A stretch of 64,000 nucleotides of DNA from Liolophura sinensis (GCF_032854445.1 NC_088306.1:29051764-29115763); one strand, 5' to 3'. Shown: positions 1 to 14,294, counted from the stretch's first letter. Numbers and translations are program-made. The notes: generated by a model not told the origin, from the sequence alone.

Positions 1-3000
1 TGACATCTGGTACAAAAATGTCTGTTTCAACAAACTGATTACAACTATTGACCTGGAACGTTCATTTTGGTTGACAGATGGTATACAAATGACTTTTCCA
101 ACACATGGATTACAACTATTGACCTGGAAAGTCTGTTTTGGGTGACAGCTGATGCATGGATATTTGTTTCAACACATGGATTACAACTGCTGACATTAAA
201 CGTCCATTTTGGGTGACAGCTGGTATATGAATGTCTGTTTCAACACATGTATTGCAACTACTGACCTTGAACGTCTATTTTGGGCGACAGCTGGTATACG
301 AATGTTTGTTTTAACACATGGATAACAACTACTGACATGGGACGTCCATTTTGGGTGAGAGCTGGTATACGAATGTTTGTTTCAACATATGGATTGCAAC
401 TACTGACATGGAACGTCCATTTTGGGTGACAGCTGGTATACGAATGTCTGTTTCAACATATGGATTGCAACTACTGACATGGCACGTCCATTTTGAGTGA
501 CAGCTGTTATACGAATGTTTGTTTCAACACATGGATTACAACTTTTGACCTGGAATGTCTAGTTTGGGTGACATCTGGTATAAAAATGTCTGTTTCAACA
601 AACTGATTACAACTATTGACCTGGAACGTTCATTTTGGTTGACAAATGGTATACAAATGTCTTTTTCAACACATGGATTACAACTATTGACCTGGAAAGT
701 CTGTTTTGGGTGACAGCTGATACATGGATATTTGTTTTAGCACATGGTTTACAACTACTGACATGGAACGTCCAATTTGGTTGACAGCTGGTATACGAAT
801 GCCAGTTTGAACACATGGATTACAACTACTAACATTAAACGTAAATTTTGGGTGACAGCTGGTATATGAATGTCTGTTTCAACACATGTATTGCAACTAC
901 TGACCTTAAACGTCTATTTTGGGCGACAGCTGGTATACGAATGTTTGTTTTAACACATGGATAACAACTACTGACATGGAAAGTCCATTTTGGGTGAGAG
1001 CTGGTACATGAATATTTGATTCAACACATGGATTGCAACTACTGACATGGAACGTCCATTTTGGGTGACAGCTGGTATACGAATGTTTGTTTCAACACGT
1101 GGATTACAGCTTTTTACACGGAACGTCCATTTTGGGTGACAGCTGGTATACGAATATTTGTTTCAACACATGGATTACAACTATTGACTTGGAATGTCTA
1201 GTTTGGGTGACAGCTGGTAAATCAATGTTTGTTTTAGCACATGGATTACAACTACTGACATGGAACATCCAATTTGGGTGACAGCTGGTATACGAATGTT
1301 TGGTTCTACACATGGATTGCAACTATTGACCGGAAACGTCCGTTTTGGGTGAGAGCTGATACACGAATGTATCCTTCAACACATGGATTACAACTACTGA
1401 CATGGAACGTCCATTTTTGGCGACAGCTGGAATACGAATGTTTGATTCAACACATGGATTACAACTACTAGCATGGAACGTCCATTGTGGGTGACAGGTA
1501 GTATGCGAATGTTTGTTTCAACACATGGATTACAACTACTAACATGGAACGTCGATTTTTGGCGACAGCAGGAATACGAATGTTTGTTTCAACACATGGA
1601 TTACAACTACTAGCATGGAACGTCCATTGTAGGTGACAGCTAGTATACGAATGTTTGTTTCAACACATGGATTGCAACTACTAACCTGGAACGTCCATTT
1701 TGGTTAAAAGCTCGTTTACGAATGTCTGTTTCAACACATGGATTGCAACTACTAACCTGGAACGCCCATTTTGGTTGAAAGCTGGTATATGAATGTTTGT
1801 TTTAACATAAAGATTACAACTACTAACATGGAACGTCCATTTTGGTAGACACCCGAAATACGAATGTCTGTTTCAACACATAGATTGCAACTACTGACAC
1901 GGAAAGTCCATTTTGGGTGAGAGCTAATACACGAATGTTTGTTTGAACACATTGGTTACAACTACTGACATGAAACGTCCCTTTTGGGTTACAGCTTGTA
2001 TACGAATGTTGTTTTTAACACATAGATTGTAACTACTAAGCTGGAACGTCCATTTTGGGAGACAGCCAGTATACGAATGTCTGTTTCCAAATATGAATTG
2101 CAACTACTAATATGGAAGGTCCATTTTGGGTGACAGGTGGTATACGATTGTTTGTTTCAGCACATGAATTACATCTGTTGACCTGGAACGTCATTATTGG
2201 ATGACATCTGGGATACGAATATTTGTTTCAAAACATGGATTACAACTACTGTTATGGGACGTCCATTTTGCTTGACAGCTGGTAAACGAATACTTGTTTC
2301 AGCACATGAATTACAACTATTGACCTGGAACGTCAATACTGGGTGACATCTGGTATAAAAATGTCTGTTTCAACAAACTGATTACAACTATTGTCCTGGA
2401 ACGGTCATTTTGTTTGACAGATAGTATACAAATGTCTGTTTCAACACATGGATTACAACTGCTGACATGGAACGTCCATTTTGGGTGACAGCTGGTATAC
2501 GAATGTCTGTTTCAACACATGGATTACAACTACTGACATTAAACGTCCATTTTGGGTGACAGCTGGTATACGAATGTCTGTTTCAACACATGTATTTAAA
2601 CTACGGACCTTGAACGTCAATTTTGGGTGACAGCTGATATACGAATGTTTATTTCAACACATGGATTACAACTACTGACATGGAACGTCCATTTTGGGTG
2701 AGAGCTGGTATACGAATGTCTGTTTCAACATATGGATTGCAACTACTGACATCGAACGTCCATTTTGGGTGAGAGCTGGTATACGAAGAATGTTTGTTTC
2801 AACACATGGATTGCAACCACTGACCTGGAACGTCCATTTTGGGTGACAGCAGGTATATGAATGTTTGTTTCAACACATGGATTACAACTATTTACACGGA
2901 ACGTCCATTTTGGGCGACAGCTGGTATACGAATGTTTGTTTCAACACATGGATTGCAACTACTGACCTGGAACGTCCATTTTGGGTGACAGCTTGTATAC

Positions 3001-6000
3001 GAATGTTTGTTTCAACACATGGATTGCAACTACTGACCTGGAACGTCCATTTTGGGTGACAGCTTGTATACGAATGTCCGTTTCAACACATGGATTGCAA
3101 CTACTGACCTGGAACGTCCATTTTGAGTGACAGCTGGTATACGAATGTCTGTTTCAACACATGAATTACAACTATTGACCTGGAACGTCAATATTGGGGG
3201 AAATCTGCTATACGAATGTTTGTTTCAACACATGGATTACAACTACTGACCTGGAACGTTCTCTTTGGTTGACATCTGGTATACGAATATTTGTTTCATC
3301 ATATGGATTACAACTATTGACCTGGAACGTCCATTTTGGGTGACAGCTGGTAACGAATATTTGTTTCAACACATGAATTACAACTGTTCACCTGGAACGT
3401 CCATATTGGGTGACAGCAAGTATACGGATGTCTGTTTCAACACATGGATTACAACTTTTGACCTGGGATGTCCATTTTGGGTGACAGCTGGTATACAAAT
3501 TTTTGTTTCAACACATGGATTACAACTACTGACCTGGAACGTCCATTTTGGGTGACAGCTGGAATACGAATGTTTGTTTGAAGAGATGGATTGCAACTAT
3601 TGACCCGGAACGTCCATTTTGGGTGACAGCTGGTACACGAATGTTTGTTCCAACACATGGATTACAGCTTTTTACACGGAACGTCCATTTTGGGTGACAG
3701 CTGGTATACGAATATTTGTTTCAACACATGGATTACAACTACTAGCATGGAACGTCTTTTTTGGGTGACAGGTAGTATTCAAATGTTTGTTTTAACACAT
3801 GGATTGCAACTACTGACCTGGAACGTCCATTTTGTTGACAGCCGGTATACGAATGTCTGTTTCAACACATGGATTGCAACTACTGACCTGGAACGTCCAT
3901 TTTGGGTGACAGCTAGTATACAAATGTTTGTTTCAACACATGGATTACAACTACTAGCATGGAACGTCTTTTTTGGGTGACAGGTAGTATTCGAATGTTT
4001 GTTTTAACACATGGATTGCAACTACTGACCTGGAACGTCCATTTTGTTGACAGCCGGTATACGAATGTCTGTTTCAACACATGGATTGCAACTACTGACC
4101 TGGAACGTCCATTTTGGGTGACAGCTAGTATACAAATGTTTGTTTCAACACATGGATTACAACTACTAGCATGGAACGTCTTTTTTGGGTGACAGGTAGT
4201 ATTCGAATATTTGTTTCAACACATGCATTGCAACTACTGACATGGAACGTCCATTTTATTGACAGCCGGTATACCAATGTCTGTTTCAACACACGGATTG
4301 CAACTACTGACCTGGAACGTCCATTTTGAGTGACACCTGGTATACGAATGTCTGTTTCAACACATGAATTACAACTTTTGACCTGGAACGTCAATATTGG
4401 GGGAAATCTGCTATACGAATGTTTGTTTCGACACATGGATTACAACTACTGACCTGGAACGTTCTTTTTGGGTGACATTTGGTATACGAATATTTGTTTC
4501 AACATATGGATTACAACTATTTACACGGAACGTCCATTTTGGGTGACAGCTGGTAACGAGTATTTGTTTCAACACATGAATGGCAACTGTTCACCTGGAA
4601 CGTCAATATTGGGTGACAGCGGGTATACGAATGTCTGTTTCAACACATGGATTACAACTACTGACCTGGGATGTCCATTTTGAGTGACAGCTGGTATACG
4701 AATGTTTGTTTCAACACATGGATTACAACTACTGACCTGGAACGTCCATTTTGGGTGACAGCTGGAATACGAATGTTTGTTTGAACACATGGATTGCAAC
4801 TATTGACCCGGAACGTCCATTTTGGGTGACAGCTGGTACACGAATGTTTGTTTCAACACATGTATTACAGCTTTTTACAGGGAACGTCCATTTTGGGTGA
4901 CAGCTGGTATACGAATATTTGTTTCAACACATGGATTACAACTACTAGCATGGAACGTCTTTTTTGGGTGAGAGGTAGTATTCGAATATTTGCTTCAACA
5001 CATGGATTGCAACTACTGTCCTGGAACTTCCATTTTGTTGACAGCCGGTATACGAATGTCTGTTTCAACACATGGATTGCAACTACTGACCTGGAACGTC
5101 CATTTTGGTTGACAGCTGGTATACGAATGTCTGTTTCAACACATGGATTACAACTACTGACATGGAACGTCTTTTTTGGGTGACAGGTAGTATTCGAATA
5201 TTTGTTTCAACACATGGATTGCAACTACTGACATGGAACGTCCATTTTCTTGACAGCCGGTATACGAATGTCTGTTTCAACACATGGATTGCAGCTACTG
5301 ACATGGAACGTCCATTTTGGGTGACAGCTTGTATACGAATGTTTGTTTCAACACATGGATTACCACTACTAGCATGGAACGTCTTTTTTGGATGACAGGT
5401 AGTATACGAATATTTGTTTCAACACATGGATTACACCTACTGACATGGAACGTCCATTTTGGGTGAAAGCTTGTATACGAATGTTTGTTTCAACACATGG
5501 ATTGCAACCACTGACCTGGAACGTCCATTTTGGGTGACAGCAGGTATATGAATGTTTGTTTCAACACATGGATTACAACTATTTACACGGAACGTCCATT
5601 TTGGGCGACAGCTGGTATACGAATGTTTGTTTCAACACATGGATTGCAACTACTGACCTGGAACGTCCATTTTGGGTGACAGCTTGTATACGAATGTTTG
5701 TTTCAACACATGGATTGCAACTACTGACCTGGAACGTCCATTTTGGGTGACAGCAGGTATATGAATGTTTGTTTCAACACATGGATTACAACTATTTACA
5801 TGGAACGTCCATTTTGGGTGACAGCTGGTATACGAATGTTTGTTTCAACACATGGATTGCAACTACTGACATGGAACGTCCGTTTTGGGTGACAGCTGCT
5901 ATACGAAAGTTTGTTTGAACACATGGATTACAACTATTTACACGGAACGTCCATTTTGGGTGACAGCTGGTATACGAATGTTTGTTTCAACACATGGATT

Positions 6001-6560
6001 ACAACTACTGACATGGAACGTCCATTTTGAGTGACAGAAGGTATTTGAATGTTTGTTTCAACACATGGATTACAACTATTTACACGGAACGTCCATTTTG
6101 GGTGACAGCTGCTGTACGAATATTTGTTTCAACACATGGATTGCAACTACTGACCTGGAACGTCCATTTTGGTTGACAGCTGGTATACGAATATTTGTTT
6201 CAACATATGGATTACAACTACTGACCTGGAACGTTCTTTTTGGTTGACACCTGGTATATGAATGTTTGTTTCAACATATGGATTACAACTACTAACCTGG
6301 GACGTCCATTTTGGGTAACAGTTGGTATACGAATATTTGTTTCAACACATGGATTGCAACTATTGACATTGAACGTCCATTTTGGGTCACAGCTGGTATA
6401 TGAATGTCTGTTTCAACACATGGATTACAACTACTGACATGGAACGTCCATTTTGGGTGACAGTTGGTATATGAATGTTTGTTTCAACACATGGATTGCA
6501 ACTACTGACATGGAACGTCCATTTTGGGTGACAGTTGGTATACGAATGTTGGTTTCAACA
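1..6560. repeat. 71-bp satellite array, about 92 monomers
   Basis: This is a head-to-tail array of a 71-bp unit with core motifs GGTATACGAATGT, TTTCAACACATGGATT, CAACTACTGAC and GGAACGTCCATTTTGGGTG. The period is exact: a distinctive variant (GACATCTGGTA followed by CAACAAACTGATT) occurs at 1, 569 and 2344, spaced 568 (8 x 71) and 1775 (25 x 71). Monomers differ by roughly 5-20 percent. The array is cut by the left window edge and ends abruptly near 6560. Because 71 is not a multiple of 3, open frames of up to 111 codons arise by rotation through three monomers; none looks like a gene. Confidence 0.97.
3771..4260. repeat. Higher-order 212-bp trimer within the 71-bp satellite
   Basis: A three-monomer block of 212 bp (one monomer has lost 1 bp at TTTTGTTGACAG) repeats almost perfectly. 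Its marker GGTAGTATTC begins at 3771, 3983 and 4195. Near-identity of whole trimers, against 5-20 percent divergence between adjacent monomers, indicates recent local amplification by unequal exchange. Confidence 0.9.
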
Positions 6561-6617
6561 TAAACACGCGAAGTGAAAGAAAGAACTGGGCACGTTGAAC
6601 ATTTTTGAAATGCCTGT

Positions 6618-6798
6618 GAAATGCTAGTCGTATTAAGATACTTGGGAAATGCTAGTCGTATTGAGATGCGTGGGGAATGATAGTCGTGTTAAGATACTCG
6701 GGAAATGCTAGTCGTTTTGAGATACTCGGAAATGCTAGTCGTTTGGAGATACTCGGGAAATGCTAGTCGTTTTGAGACACTTGGGAAATGATAGTTGT
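6618..6798. repeat. 28-bp minisatellite, about 6 copies
   Basis: Direct tandem copies of a unit like AAATGCTAGTCGTATTAAGA followed by TACTTGGG, slightly diverged, lie just beyond the 71-bp satellite. They share no motif with it. Confidence 0.85.
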
Positions 6799-7148
6799 GT
6801 ATTTTGTGGATATTCAATGAAATATGCTACGTACATCTCGAGACACATCCTGGAATCTTCATTTTTAAATGCCTCATGTTTATTTTCGTTCCTTTCTTCT
6901 TTCATTAAAAATCAACGAGGATCTGTGTTGAAAATAATGACGTGATTTTCAGCTATATGAGTCCCTGAGATATCTCAATGGAATGAAACATAATTTAAAG
7001 ATACCTTATTGGTCGACCTATTAAGGAAGGCAATTGCTCGCTTAATGGGATTATTTTATATCTCAGTGCGACGGAAAATGTGTACATAAAAGACGTAAGT
7101 GTTGAGAGATTTGTTTTTTGGTTCCAATATTCTTTCATGATTAAAAGG

Positions 7149-7364
7149 AGCCTCTCTCAAATGCGGTGACTGTGATTTCAAGTCCAGCTCATGCTGGCTT
7201 CCTCTCCGGCCGTAAGTGAGAGGGTCTTTCAGCAACCTTCGGATGGTCGTGGGTTTCCTCCGGGCTCGGTCCGGTTTCCACCAACCATAACGCTGGCCAC
7301 CGTGAAGTACAAGTGAAATGTTCTTGAGTATTGCGTAAAACACCAATCAAATAAATAAATAAAT
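7149..7364 (+). mobile_element. tRNA-derived SINE, 5'-truncated
   Basis: The element runs from the end of the tRNA-like head (GTGATTTCAAGTCCAGCTCATG) through a central part (GGTCGTGGGTTTCCTCCGGG, then CGCTGGCCACCGTGAAG) to GTTCTTGAGTATTGCGTAAA and the tail CACCAATCAAATAAATAAAT. Related fragments occur near 7.8, 14.5, 43.5, 45.9, 46.1, 47.8 and 51.3 kb. The type resembles widespread mollusc SINEs; the family name is not asserted. Confidence 0.85.
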
Positions 7365-7800
7365 TAAAAGGGTCATAAAAGCCTCGAAAAGTAACAGCCT
7401 TAGGCTTTGTTTTGGGGAAGAAAACCATTTTTCCTACCCTTTAAAAACCTTTAGTTCCTTGATGGCTCTAAGCCCTGGGAGCTGAGGATGGAATAAAGTG
7501 ATGAAGCATAGTCGAACATAAATGCGTCCTGGACTTAAATTACACAGAGGCCATTCTGGAAGCCGTAAGCTATGCGAAATACGGCTTACTAACATACATT
7601 TGTACGCTTCTTGTGATAGTTTGCACCATTAGTGACACCAAGACGACGTCCCCTGCGACTAAAGGGAACAGTCAACAGTTTTCCTGCGAATGCCTGTTTC
7701 AGCTCGCACATGTAGATTCAATGATTCATGTACATGAACGATAAGAATAAAAAAAAAAAACATAAATCAGGCACAACACCTTCTCGTTCTAACGATTCGC

Positions 7801-7992
7801 TTAATTTATTTATTTATCTATCTGTTGTTTGTCGCTTTATTCAAGAATATGTCACTGTTTCGTTGGAGGTCAGTTTGATGGATATAGGAATCTTCAGTGC
7901 CGGGATTAAACCAAAGAATTTTGGTATGGCACTAACGAACTTTTCCACATGTGATGTACAGACATACGCACCATACTGGTGGGAAAACGAGT
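7801..7992 (-). mobile_element. Diverged SINE, minus strand
   Basis: Read on the minus strand, the 3' end is at the left: TTTATTTATTTATC tail, then TTATTCAAGAATATGTCAC, the complement of the SINE 3' domain. The remainder (GTGCCGGGATTAAACC, then CTAACGAACTTTTCCACATG) matches 14467-14662, so both are one variant subfamily. A 147-codon open frame across it is not treated as a gene. Confidence 0.65.
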
Positions 7993-10900
7993 TGTATACA
8001 AACCGGCACACGAGCGTCGTCGTTTGCCTATTTTGTCACAAGATCCGAGCAGCTTTAAAAGTTGGAAAATCAACAATTTCCCGTGAGAAATGTGCTGAAT
8101 GCTTGCGTGTCCTAGCGATGGAAAGGCAAGCGTTTTACAAACCATGGCACGTTTCCAATATAAGCTTTTAGAGGATAAGACATGACTACATTTCTACACC
8201 TGGATTTTTTCAGCAACGTGTGAGACTCCTTTCCCCGTAGCGTTTGTGAAGAATCTTTTTCATAGTGGAGCAAAGTAAATTGTTATTGCTGTTACATGTA
8301 TGTGCAAACAGAACGAGTATATGTAAGTTATTTATGTAAAACATGGGCTAGCTGATGTCTTCTACAAATCCCGGAAAGAAAGTCTTGTTTTATTTTTTGT
8401 AGGCTTTTGGAATAGACAGACAAGATTATGCTAGCGCGACTGCCCAAGAAATAAATTCTGAAAGCACAAAGCCAAAAGGTTGTGGCGGGTAATATACTGG
8501 ATTTCCAATGACACCCGCAGAAAGTACACTCTTAATCAACTTATTACCTGAACCCTTGACTGCCGTGAAAAACTGCGTTAATTCTCATGTCGGGAGTACA
8601 TTAAATTATTAATTCGGCCATTTGGCGGAGATGTAGCAGCTTTGGGCAGGACATCTTTGACCTCATTGTTTTGTAGCGCCTCAATGTAGATTTGCTCCAG
8701 CTTATCTGTGCCAGGCTCTTTGGAGATATTTCACCTCGGGAAAACAAAATCAGCAAATGGACTAAAGGATCACGCCAAAATTATTATCTCGACCACTTTC
8801 TGGAATCCCGGAACGTAGCCAAAAGGTTTTAGTCTCATTATGTGCATCACACCCAAATGGATTTGCCCAAGGCCAGTGTGTGCCAGATTCTGAAGAGATT
8901 TTTCAACTTCAATAAAAAACTCAAAAGGAGCACTCCGAAATGTGACATGGATAAGCACTCCTAGGCCTACTGTTGAAACCGCTGTGCCAAGTGGTTTTCA
9001 TGTAATTACTTGACATAGAATAACAAACAGACATTGCGAGAGGTTGCCGATCATACAGAATGGAATCGGCTTGTAAATGACCCCTGGTCGCTTAAACGGA
9101 GAGTTTCGCTTGTCTGATCACACGTTGTACATCAAGCGCCCATAACTGACGGTCGCTTGCTTCGAGCAAAAATCACTAGGTTTCTCACGGATCTTATGGA
9201 GAGTGTTTTAAAGAGGCTGGTTTGTGCTGCTGTCTTTTTTTGGCTGCGTGCCGCATGATCATAAGATTTCAGTAGTTGAGAACACAACGAGGCCTGACGC
9301 CTTTGATCTCAGTTGATGGTCGATCTATAACATCACGGAAAATGTCCCTAGACATTAGCTGAGCCAAGGTGATGTCTTTTACTTCTGTCTGTCAAATGTC
9401 CGTGCACTGGAATCTTACGGTTTTTTGATTACTTCTTTGTTAGAAGTCTACTTTCCACTGGTGGAGAATTTGACCATTTCGATGACGACAAAGGATGGAG
9501 CTGCAACTGCGTTGAATAGACAAAACCTGATGTTAAAATAGTGCTTATATAAACTAAGACCATTTCTCAATATAATTAATTATAACCAATGAAGCTACTT
9601 TTACTGAGTTTTTATCAAATTATTTTATTACTGTGTAAAACGAAAGGAGCTGGGTGGGTGAGTGTTCGTTTGGTGGATTCCAGTATCGTTTTTAACCCAA
9701 ACATACTAACAACGGATTTGCCGGTGTTGTAACTTGTTCACGTGCATGACTAAACTTTGCACGAGTGAACTTTACAATAATTTATTTATTAAGGTAAATA
9801 AAAACTAGTTTGGTGGGTAATACCTGTCAGGTAATTCCTGGTTATCAGTAAAACAAGTAATGAAAACCTAGGCAAACATTGTTTTGGATTTTTTGTTTGG
9901 GATACTTACTTACCTATTTTATTTCTTTAATTTACACGGAAAGTAATGCTAAAAAAATATTGTTTCTGCTTTCCAATTTGGATTGCTAGGATATTGAAAA
10001 GTTTTCTAATTTTGGACCAAAGTGCACAGCTTTTGTACAATCAGTCAATCATTTATGAAGATCTGTATTTTTCCCTTTACCTACCTTGACAAATGTCTTC
10101 CTCTGCTTTCCTCGTTAGTTCTCACTGCACTGAAGCAGTATTCTACTTTATACCGCTAGTCACAAAATATCGCCAAAGTTTTTCTTCGAAGATCTTCATG
10201 ATTGAAAATTAATAAAGTTACGTTACCGGTTGTTTGGGAAGAAAACCATTGCGTTAGGGTTTGAGTCAAACAAATTACACATTCCGTGAACATGAAAGCT
10301 TCAGAAACATAAACAAATCTGTCAAAAAAGAAAGACCATATATACTGTAAACTACAGCAGCATGAAGAGTAAAAACCAGAGTATCGACAGCAATGTTGTA
10401 GTCGATAAACGTTTACACGTAACCAGTGAAGTCCACTTTAATATATTCAGGTAGAAGGTGAGATTCGGTCGCAATTTAATTTACTTCAGTGAGGGTTTTA
10501 TCAAGTTACTTTAAAAGTAATACATATGCCCAACCAACAAAGGGATCCTCCTGGTGCAGGGCCCCAAACACTCCTCTCCAGCCCCACTCTGTCCCTGTCC
10601 TTTGCCTCTTGGTCTGTTGGGTTTCCTCCGTCACTAAACTTGACCTAGGTGATTGAATTTATTCTACAATACGGAAAGTAATTCCTTTAAGTACATTATC
10701 ACTGAATAACTTCAGATTCTGCACACGCGTTCCACTAGGCCCTAAATTATACTTATTTATTTTTTCCTGATTTACAGAAAGATAATCTGCCTAAAAATGT
10801 CTTAAAATTGTATAAACTGGTGTTAGCTGACATTACCGCAGTCTTACTGGCATGCCTCAGTTCGCTTTAGAATTTCAAGATTCTAGCGTATTCAGCATAT

Positions 10901-11837
10901 GTATGTCTGTAAACGTTGTCTAAAGATAACCTTAAGCCAGGTACACGAATGTTCTTTGGACGTCTAGATTCAAAGGTAATGCTATTTCTCGAGATCATAG
11001 CCAATTGCAGATGGTTGAATAAATTTCTACACCTAAGAAAAAACTATCCAGCAAGTTGGACACTAAAGACAACACCAGGAAGAGAACTTACTCTAAAGTG
11101 CTTTAAAAATCTGACGTCCATATAGTACCTCAGGTCGGTTGGTTTTCTCCACAAGGTAGGCTAATATACAGGGTACATATATTTAACCAAACCACCCTCA
11201 TTCATGAAAGTGTCAAATGAGGTCAGCTAAATGAGAAAAAATGGCGTTTTTCATTTTTGTAACGTGTGACTGTTCTGGTAATATGTATTATGCCTTAACT
11301 TCGGCGTGATTCTGGCGGCCATGTTCCTTACAGTGAACGATCTGGTGTGTATACCAACCTCCCCAATTAATCAGCCCTCAAACAAGCCATATTACTCCTA
11401 GGCAGCTCGTCTAGTTGAAAGCAGAAGATTGAATCAGAAAAATGTTACGATTAATCGAGAGCAAAAGCAAAAAAAAAAAAAAGATGAAATAAATGCTGCC
11501 AAGCGTGAGCATAAAATTTGATGAATTGTATCTTCTGGTTGAGAAATCATGTTATTCGTGTTAATGGTTAGTCTCAAAAGGTATGACATCTTGGATTGAC
11601 GAGTCTTGAAAATTCATGTGGGAGATTTTTTGTTTTAGGCCCTTCGTGTTTCCTAGACGCAGTATGATCTTAGATTTTAATCAAGCGATGTCATTTCCAT
11701 TCTGTCAGACCAGTGCTAGCTGATGAAAGAAAGAAAAAAGCTATGTCCTCAATATGTAGTGAAAATGTATGTGAAAACTTAACGGACAGCATTTTAAAGA
11801 GATGTTTCAATCTTGTCACAAATGATGCAAGGTTATC
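7993..11837. other. No gene recognised; degraded repeats only
   Basis: I see no conserved coding sequence. Two AT-rich stretches near 9540-9660 and 10430-10540 share TTTACTTCAGTGAGGGTTTT-like and AAAGGAGCTGG-like motifs with the fold-back family at 21.2 and 24.7 kb and are probably decayed relatives. The rest looks unique. Confidence 0.4.
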
Positions 11838-12133
11838 TCTCAAGAGTAGGCCTGTGCAAATCGTAGTCGTATCCCAGGAGTGGGGCTGTGCTGTCCTTGG
11901 CCGTGTCTTAAGAGCAGGTTCGTGCTGCTCGTGGCTTTATCTCAGGAGCGGGCCTGTGCTGCTCGTGGCTTTATATCAGGAGCGAGTCTGTGCTTGTTGT
12001 GGCTTTATCTCAGGAACGAGAGTGTGCTGTTGAGGTTTTATCCCGGAAGCCGGCGTGTGTAAGTTTCATCTTAAAAGCAGGCCGGTGCAAGCCGAAGTTC
12101 CATCTCAGAGGAGTGCCTGTCCAGGTCGAAGTA
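11838..12133. repeat. 34-bp minisatellite, about 8 degenerate copies
   Basis: Repeats of a GC-rich unit (CGTGGCTTTATCTCAGGAGC followed by GGGCCTGTGCTGCT) stand out from the AT-rich surroundings. Central copies at about 11930-12000 are nearly identical and outer copies decay on both sides. Short open frames through it are periodic peptides, not a gene. Confidence 0.85.
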
Positions 12134-12559
12134 TTTGAAATTGAAGCCCTTCAATAAAGAAGATATGGCGATTTTGTCTAGCTGAATGTTGAATTTTATC
12201 TGTTTCACAGTGTACCAGGGTGGCGTTTTAGTGATAATATACATGTATTTCGTTGTGCTGGGGGTAAACAAGAGCAGTCATCCATTTGCCGGCAAATTTG
12301 TACAAAGCGACCGTTCATTGAAGTCACAGTCCTGATATGGTCTTAAATCAGTGGAGGTTTAGATCTTCCACGGTTGAGAATATAATATCGAAAGACAGTT
12401 TTAATAAGAATATAATTATTCCCCCTCAAAATTCAAAAACAGGAATGAGGTTAGCGATTGCAAACGTTGGACTCACTATGGTTAAAGCTGTTGAAGGCAG
12501 GTGTAGTGGAGCTCTCTTGTGAATGTCACGGAATGGAGGTTTCAGCAAAAGTCAGCAGA

Positions 12560-12930
12560 TTTATGAAAAAAAAACATCCCAAGTATTTCGCTATCAAACG
12601 CATAGCACGTTTTCTGGCATTCGCGAATCCTCAGATTCCCAGTTTGCTCGGCACCTTCAGTTTGCAATCGTGATACACTCAGTACAAGCTACCAAGCATT
12701 TGTGGCCCTTTGAATCAGTCTTGTGACCAGTTTGTAGCTGTGATAAGCGTGTATGAGGATTCATCCGTCTGAGATTAGGCAGACTAGTATCAACGGGTGT
12801 TAAATGGTAAACTCCTACACAATGCTGTTGTATGTTTTATTACTCCTTTGAGAGAAAAACATCCTCCAAGACCTGCTCTGTGTCAGTTTTTGGCAGTTTT
12901 ATAGGTAATGAAATATACAATAGTGTAAGG
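12560..12930 (+). repeat. Dispersed repeat A, copy 1
   Basis: Blocks in order (GCACGTTTTCTGGCATTCGC, CAGATTCCCAGTTTGCTCGGC, then AAAACATCCTCCAAGACC) recur in the same order at 16590-16900 and reversed at 21610-21905. Three diverged copies in 10 kb indicate an old transposable element of unknown class. No coding potential was seen. Confidence 0.7.
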
Positions 12931-13824
12931 TTACCACTATCAGAGTGTACAGATGAGAAACTACTGGCTTGTTTAACTCTCAGATCATCGATAGGCCTTA
13001 CACAAGATCAAACAAACACGAAGACGCTTGAATAAGTTCAATATATATATTTGAACAAACCAGACAAATACTACAACTGACAATAATATGCAAAACAATC
13101 AAATAATTGCAAAAATATATAATCTTTTACTGATGACAGCGTCCAAATTCGGATGGAATATTCCGGCTTCCAAAGGCGAGTCAGTCCACTTCAATCGAAG
13201 GATGGCAGTAAGATGAGCGACAAACTGAAGTGGGCCCCGCACGCTGACGACGTTTCCTTCCTCAACTGCCTGTGAAGGTGTAACTTCTCAGGGCGGACGG
13301 GTTGGCAGTAGTGTCAAATATACACAAAGTCACTTTCAGAGTAAACTGGGATAAAATGCCCTTAATCGCACAAAAAGACGATGAGCGATATTCGCTCCAA
13401 AATAACCTATCAAAAATAGCAAGTGGCGAAGCACAAATGAGCTTGTGCAGAAAATGGATTACTAATGACGAATGTCGAATGACGTGAAAGTCGATATATC
13501 CAAACCCAGCAAAATCATTCACAGTGGACGACAGTAAATATGGCTGCTCACAAATTGACTTGAGAAAATGACTGCGAGCTTCACAACTACATTGCTCATA
13601 TTTATAGACTAACGCAAAGAAAATTCTGGAACGCTGATCGTAAACATGTTTTTCAACACTGATACACGATTCCAGAATATATAAGCTGGCAGAATGACAC
13701 CAAACTCATAAACACCAAAGCCTCGAGAACGCTCGACTGAATAACATTGCAGGCTATAATATACACAGTAGGAAAGTATAGGTCAGACACTGATCAAATA
13801 AAAAAAATATAATACAATACTTAA
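12931..13824. other. No feature recognised
   Basis: Mixed AT-rich sequence. Short overlapping open frames of 60-86 codons occur on both strands around 13260-13520 and I cannot support any of them as a gene. Confidence 0.4.
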
Positions 13825-14294
13825 AGAAGAAAACAGAAAAATGATGCCAAAATCAGATGATGGTGGTTATTGGGAACCAACTTTTGGTATAATAATGTTC
13901 TAAATAAGGATCTGGTGCTTGTCTGATAACTTTATTTGAATATAAATTTGTTGTTTATATCGAAACATATGCATTTAACCTCAATTATGATAATATTTAG
14001 GAACATATTAAAAATATAAATATGATCTAAATTGAGGTTTAATACATTTGTTAGCTGAAAAGAACAATTTCTAGAGCAAAAATATTTATTAAACCTGTGT
14101 TACATTCTCATTTATGACATTGTTAAACAAAGACTATAAATACCAAAAGGTGGTCCCAAATACCAACCATACAAAAAATATTTTCATGCGTCTTTTTCTC
14201 CTCCAGGAAAAAGCGGGAAAAAAAGACCACATTTAGGAATAGCTTTTCGCAGTCTTTCATCCGATCTTTATGTCATTTTATATGTTCTCCACCT
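13825..14294 (-). mobile_element. Palindromic TTAA MITE, copy 1 (internally deleted)
   Basis: This is an inverted copy of 15621-16204. The left end follows TTAA (13821-13824); the right end is followed by TTAC, a probable decayed TTAA. Terminal inverted repeats include GATGCCAAAATCAGATGA at left and the complement of CTTTCATCCGATCTTTATG at right. The middle is itself palindromic: AACCTCAATTATGATAATAT is matched by a reversed partner about 60 bp further on. Relative to copy 2 it lacks about 100 bp just inside the left end. No open frame was seen, so it is non-autonomous. Confidence 0.85.

Noticed and set aside
1087-5395. Many 60-111-codon frames with WITT/FWVTAGI-like peptides
   Set aside because: They are translations of the 71-bp satellite rotating through three frames, with no start context or conservation beyond the repeat.
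7728-8171. 147-codon frame
   Set aside because: It overlaps a minus-strand SINE and a poly-A run; the peptide has no recognisable domain.
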